Shown in pieces: positions 6,311-8,449 of a stretch of 8,449 nt of DNA (the stretch's first letter is position 1; each line of letters opens with the position of its first letter). The DNA is taken from assembly GCA_964449275.1 (NCBI GenBank), contig CAYVAM010000192.1:1-8449 (forward strand). Direction: 5' to 3'. The notes beneath the pieces are model-generated. The model saw nothing but the letters and a program-made list of their open reading frames with translations, searched no databases and was not told the DNA's origin. The translations under genes and the position numbers were made by a program. This stretch comes from JAUVZF01 sp964449275. GTDB lineage: Bacteria; Planctomycetota; Phycisphaerae; FEN-1346.

Positions 6311-6915
6311 TTCGCAGCCTCGCCAAATTCGTGGTCATTCTGGTCCTCATCTGCCTGCTGATGGGCGGCGGCGTGGCCGTCCTGTACGGCTGGCTCAAGG
6401 GGAACATCGAAAAACGCGAGCGTGCCGCCACGCAAGCGGCCATGCTTGCCGTCGCACCGGAAGGGGCCGAGGTCGATGTCGCAAAGCCGCTGGCCGGCAC
6501 CGCCGCCGGCCCGAGCGCCGTCTATGCCGCTCGCGACGCATCGGGCAAGACCATCGGCTACGTGGCGGGCGGCGAGGCGCACGGATACGGCGGCGTCATC
6601 AGGGTCATCGTCGGCGCCAAAGCCCCCGGCCTTCAGATCGTGGGCGTCGTGGTCGTTTCCCACACCGAGACACCCGGCCTGGGCGCACACGTCGCCGAAC
6701 ACCTGAGCACCTACACCCTCTGGCAAAAACTGTTCGGCGCCGATGAGCCCGAGCAATTCATCAGCCCGTTCCTCGACCGCTTCAAGGGGAAACGGCAGAA
6801 CGAGGTTCCGGACATCCAGGCCATCACGGCCGCCACTATCACCTCCACCGCGACGAAGGCGGCCGTGGCGCAGGCCCTCGACCGCATCCGCGCGGCCATC
6901 AAGGAATCCCCATGA
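6307..6915 (+). CDS. rnfG: electron transport complex subunit RnfG
   Basis: RnfG is a membrane-anchored subunit with an FMN-binding domain on the outer face, carrying a covalent FMN on a threonine. The 202-residue protein has one N-terminal helix (about 8-30), then GEAHGYGGVIRVIVG and the hallmark HTETPGLGAH. The attachment motif near the C terminus reads ITAATITST, with Thr177 as the expected FMN-linked residue. The family consensus is S/T-G-A-T, so the glycine is replaced by alanine here. The start ATG overlaps the rnfD stop as ATGA, and the gene's own stop overlaps scpB the same way. In most rnf operons rnfE, rnfA and rnfB would come next; they do not. Confidence 0.93.
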   Translation: MIRSLAKFVVILVLICLLMGGGVAVLYGWLKGNIEKRERAATQAAMLAVAPEGAEVDVAKPLAGTAAGPSAVYAARDASGKTIGYVAGGEAHGYGGVIRVIVGAKAPGLQIVGVVVVSHTETPGLGAHVAEHLSTYTLWQKLFGADEPEQFISPFLDRFKGKRQNEVPDIQAITAATITSTATKAAVAQALDRIRAAIKESP

Positions 6916-7439
6916 GCAAGAAGCCCCTCAAGACGATCGTCGAGGCCATCCTCTTTGCGAGCGACGAGCCGGTCGGCCTCGAGCGCCTCGCCGACGCCGC
7001 CGGCGAGGGTGTGACCGTCCAGCAGGTCCGCGAGGCCGTCCGGCAACTGGTCGAGGAATACGACTCCGGCGGCCGCGCGTTCACCGTCGAAGAGATCGCG
7101 GGCGGTCTGCAACTGTTTACGCGGCCGGAGTATAACCCGTACCTCAAGAAACTCCTCCAGGCCCGCCGCCGGGCGCGGTTCACGCAGGCGGCCCTGGAGA
7201 CGCTCGCCATCATCGCGTACAAGCAGCCGGTTACGCGGATCGAGGTCGAAGACATCCGCGGCGTGGCCTGCGGCGATATGATCCGCACCCTCATGCAGAA
7301 GGGCCTCGTCCGCATCACCGGCAGAAGCGAGAAACTCGGCCGGCCGCTCCTTTACGGCACGACCAAGAAGTTCCTCCAGGCGTTCGGCCTCGGGAGCCTC
7401 AAGGACCTGCCCGACGCCAACGGGCTCGTCGAGCCGTAG
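6912..7439 (+). CDS. scpB: segregation and condensation protein B (ScpB)
   Basis: ScpB is the dimeric winged-helix partner that, with ScpA and SMC, forms the bacterial condensin used in chromosome compaction and segregation. The 175-residue protein has the family's usual length. It begins with the typical KTIVEAILFASDEPV segment of the first winged helix. The second carries the best-conserved family stretch, ALETLAIIAYKQPVTRIEVE, then DIRGV and LVRITGRSEKLGRPLLYGTT, ending FLQAFGLGSLKDLP. The ATG overlaps the rnfG stop as ATGA, with AAGGA at 6901-6905. It is probably translated with rnfG from the rnfC promoter. Its usual neighbour scpA is not in the window, so the operon link to electron-transport genes is unusual. 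Confidence 0.95.
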   Translation: MSKKPLKTIVEAILFASDEPVGLERLADAAGEGVTVQQVREAVRQLVEEYDSGGRAFTVEEIAGGLQLFTRPEYNPYLKKLLQARRRARFTQAALETLAIIAYKQPVTRIEVEDIRGVACGDMIRTLMQKGLVRITGRSEKLGRPLLYGTTKKFLQAFGLGSLKDLPDANGLVEP

Positions 7440-7443
7440 TGCC

Positions 7444-7576
7444 GAGCCCGCCGTTCGAGCCGGGAGCGGAAGCTCCCGGTGATCTTCCCTGCCGTGGCAT
7501 GTTCCATGCTGATGGGGCGTACCCCGCCGCTTCCGCGGTGGGCTCGAACGGCGCGCTCGAACGGCGGGCTCGAACG
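7444..7576. repeat. long inverted repeat with a 13-bp tandem unit
   Basis: A perfect 17-base arm at 7444-7460 is matched in reverse complement at 7555-7571, with 94 bases between. The right side also contains GCTCGAACG three times at exact 13-base steps (7542, 7555, 7568), so the left arm can pair with more than one register. The structure fills the whole space between the scpB stop at 7439 and the stop of the convergent siroheme gene at 7578. Inside are two smaller hairpins: CCGGGAGC/GCTCCCGG (7460-7479) and GCATG-TTC-CATGC (7497-7509). Confidence 0.7.
7460..7479. terminator. possible terminator hairpin between convergent genes
   Basis: A perfect eight-base stem, CCGGGAGC and GCTCCCGG, closes on a GGAA loop 20 bases after the scpB stop. 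There is no T tract on either side, so a classical intrinsic terminator is not shown. Its place between two converging genes makes a bidirectional stop or 3'-end-protecting role plausible. Confidence 0.35.
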
Positions 7577-7577
7577 T

Positions 7578-8222
7578 CTAGGTGCCGCGCTTCGCCTTCT
7601 CAACTGCCGCATCGACCGCGCGGCGAAGGGCGTCTTTCCCCTTCCGCGCGGCGGCGAGAATGTCGTCTTCGGTCAGGCGCTGGAAGATGCGGCGGCGAAC
7701 GTCGGGGGGCAGGTCCTGGGACTTGACGCGCTCACGCACGTCGCGAAGGGCCGCAAGGAGCACCTCGTACTCCGGGCCGAACTGGGCCTCGAGCCGCTCC
7801 CGCAGACGGCGCGCAAGACTCGGCGCGGCGCCCCCCGTGGAAATGGCAATCAGAAGGTCACCGCGCGCTACCTGCGACGGCACCAGAAAATCGCACAGGG
7901 CGGGCCGGTCCACGACGTTGACGAGGACACCGGCCTCGCGTGCATCGGCCGCTACCCGCGCGTTGACCGCCTCGTCATCGGTCGCCGCGATGACGACGGT
8001 CGCGCCGGCGACGTGCTTCGCATCATAACCTTCGGCGACGCACTCGAGGCGCTCGTCCTCGGCGAATTCAGGCGCGAACTCCGGCGCGACGACCCGCACG
8101 TCGGCACCCGCGTCGGCCAGGGCCCGGGCCTTGCGGAAGGCCACCTTGCCGCCGCCGGCCACCACGGCGCTGCGCCCGGCGAGGGCCAGCACAATCGGAT
8201 ACCCGAACTGCGGTTCGCTCAT
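7578..8222 (-). CDS. precorrin-2 dehydrogenase / sirohydrochlorin ferrochelatase (siroheme synthase N-terminal type)
   Basis: Enzymes of this family (SirC, Met8p, the N-terminal half of CysG) oxidise precorrin-2 to sirohydrochlorin with NAD+, and many also insert iron to give siroheme, the cofactor of sulfite and nitrite reductases. The 214-residue protein has an N-terminal Rossmann fold with VVAGGGKVAFRKA (Gly23-25) and VVIAATDDEAVN. NVVDRPALCDFLVPS follows, with Asp105 aligned by eye to the catalytic Asp104 of CysG, then ISTGGAAPSLARRLRERLE (128-146). A helical C-terminal domain ends in a basic tail. The methyltransferase half of CysG is absent. ATG at 8222 is preferred to the TTG at 8258 because family proteins begin close to the PIVLALAGR strand. 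The chelatase activity is not certain, since some short SirC proteins lack it. It converges on scpB. Confidence 0.9.
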   Translation of the reverse strand: MSEPQFGYPIVLALAGRSAVVAGGGKVAFRKARALADAGADVRVVAPEFAPEFAEDERLECVAEGYDAKHVAGATVVIAATDDEAVNARVAADAREAGVLVNVVDRPALCDFLVPSQVARGDLLIAISTGGAAPSLARRLRERLEAQFGPEYEVLLAALRDVRERVKSQDLPPDVRRRIFQRLTEDDILAAARKGKDALRRAVDAAVEKAKRGT

Positions 8223-8229
8223 GGCCGCC

Positions 8230-8258
8230 AGTATACCGGGCGGCAGGTGCGCCCACAA
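8230..8258 (-). promoter_or_regulatory. candidate promoter very close to the siroheme gene start
   Basis: On the minus strand TTGTGG (8258-8253) and TATACT (8235-8230) are 17 bases apart. The -10 matches consensus at five of six bases, the -35 at three. Only seven bases separate the -10 from the ATG at 8222, so transcription would start at or beside the start codon and the message would be leaderless. The lack of a good Shine-Dalgarno before that ATG fits. Confidence 0.45.
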
Positions 8259-8278
8259 TCGAACTCGCCTACGCGCGG

Positions 8279-8353
8279 CGCAAGCGCCGCGGCTAACACG
8301 TGTGACGCGATGAGGCCCTCATTGTGTGCGGCGGGTCGGGAGACCCACCGCGC
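8279..8353 (+). repeat. 75-bp direct repeat, unit 1
   Basis: This unit differs from unit 2 at a single base (T at 8327, C at 8411). It contains an ACACGTGT palindrome (8296-8303), a short ATGAG-GCC-CTCAT hairpin (8310-8322) and a 12-base stem around GGGA (8326-8353) with one C-A mismatch. No reading frame of note crosses it. It lies upstream of the siroheme gene, outside the promoter. Confidence 0.85.
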
Positions 8354-8362
8354 TATGGCTAA

Positions 8363-8437
8363 CGCAAGCGCCGCGGCTAACACGTGTGACGCGATGAGGC
8401 CCTCATTGTGCGCGGCGGGTCGGGAGACCCACCGCGC
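8363..8437 (+). repeat. 75-bp direct repeat, unit 2
   Basis: This is the second copy, 84 bases after the first, with nine bases (TATGGCTAA) between the two. Its large stem pairs slightly better than that of unit 1, because C8411 restores a G-C pair. The array may continue past the window edge: the last 12 bases no longer follow the repeat, but the available sequence is too short to tell. Confidence 0.85.
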
Positions 8438-8449
8438 CCGGAGGAGCGG

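Noticed and set aside
8279..8437. CRISPR array or tandem gene duplication
   Set aside because: Only two copies with a nine-base gap, no spacer of usual length, and no coding sequence.
1..8449. tRNA, rRNA, transposase, phage, toxin-antitoxin or defence genes
   Set aside because: None could be supported on either strand.

Overview
The window is about 65% G+C and gene dense apart from one 1-kb gap. I infer a bacterium, most likely a planctomycete or a relative of the Phycisphaerae. The grounds are the high G+C, a two-domain nucleoside-diphosphate kinase, a lone sugar phosphate isomerase/epimerase, Rnf genes, and several extragenic palindromes built on a G-rich stem around a TTTAT loop. The taxonomy is inference only.

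Left part (1-2780). A few codons at the extreme left may be the 3' end of a gene entering from outside. A sugar phosphate isomerase/epimerase-like TIM-barrel gene (79-903, minus) and a tandem nucleoside-diphosphate kinase gene (1056-2243, plus) diverge from a short region holding a recognisable sigma70-type promoter for each. The kinase gene is followed by a less G+C-rich small membrane protein gene (2310-2780) whose stop codon lies inside a palindromic repeat.

Middle gap (2781-3786). No intact gene is visible. It contains four REP-like palindromes, an orphan C-terminal coding fragment on the plus strand, and a decayed exported-protein gene on the minus strand. It ends with a strong promoter for the next operon.

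Right part (3731-7439). One plus-strand operon, rnfC-rnfD-rnfG-scpB, has every junction overlapping. RnfC, RnfD and RnfG are three of the six subunits of the Rnf ferredoxin:NAD+ oxidoreductase, a membrane complex that couples electron transfer to ion pumping. The other three (rnfE, rnfA, rnfB) are not here. Their usual place is taken by scpB, a chromosome segregation gene.

Right end (7440-8449). The gap between scpB and a convergent siroheme-synthesis gene (7578-8222, minus) is filled by a large inverted repeat with three copies of a 13-bp unit. The siroheme gene has a promoter so close that its mRNA may be leaderless. The last 170 bases hold two near-identical 75-bp direct repeats. I found no tRNA, rRNA, CRISPR array, transposase or phage gene.
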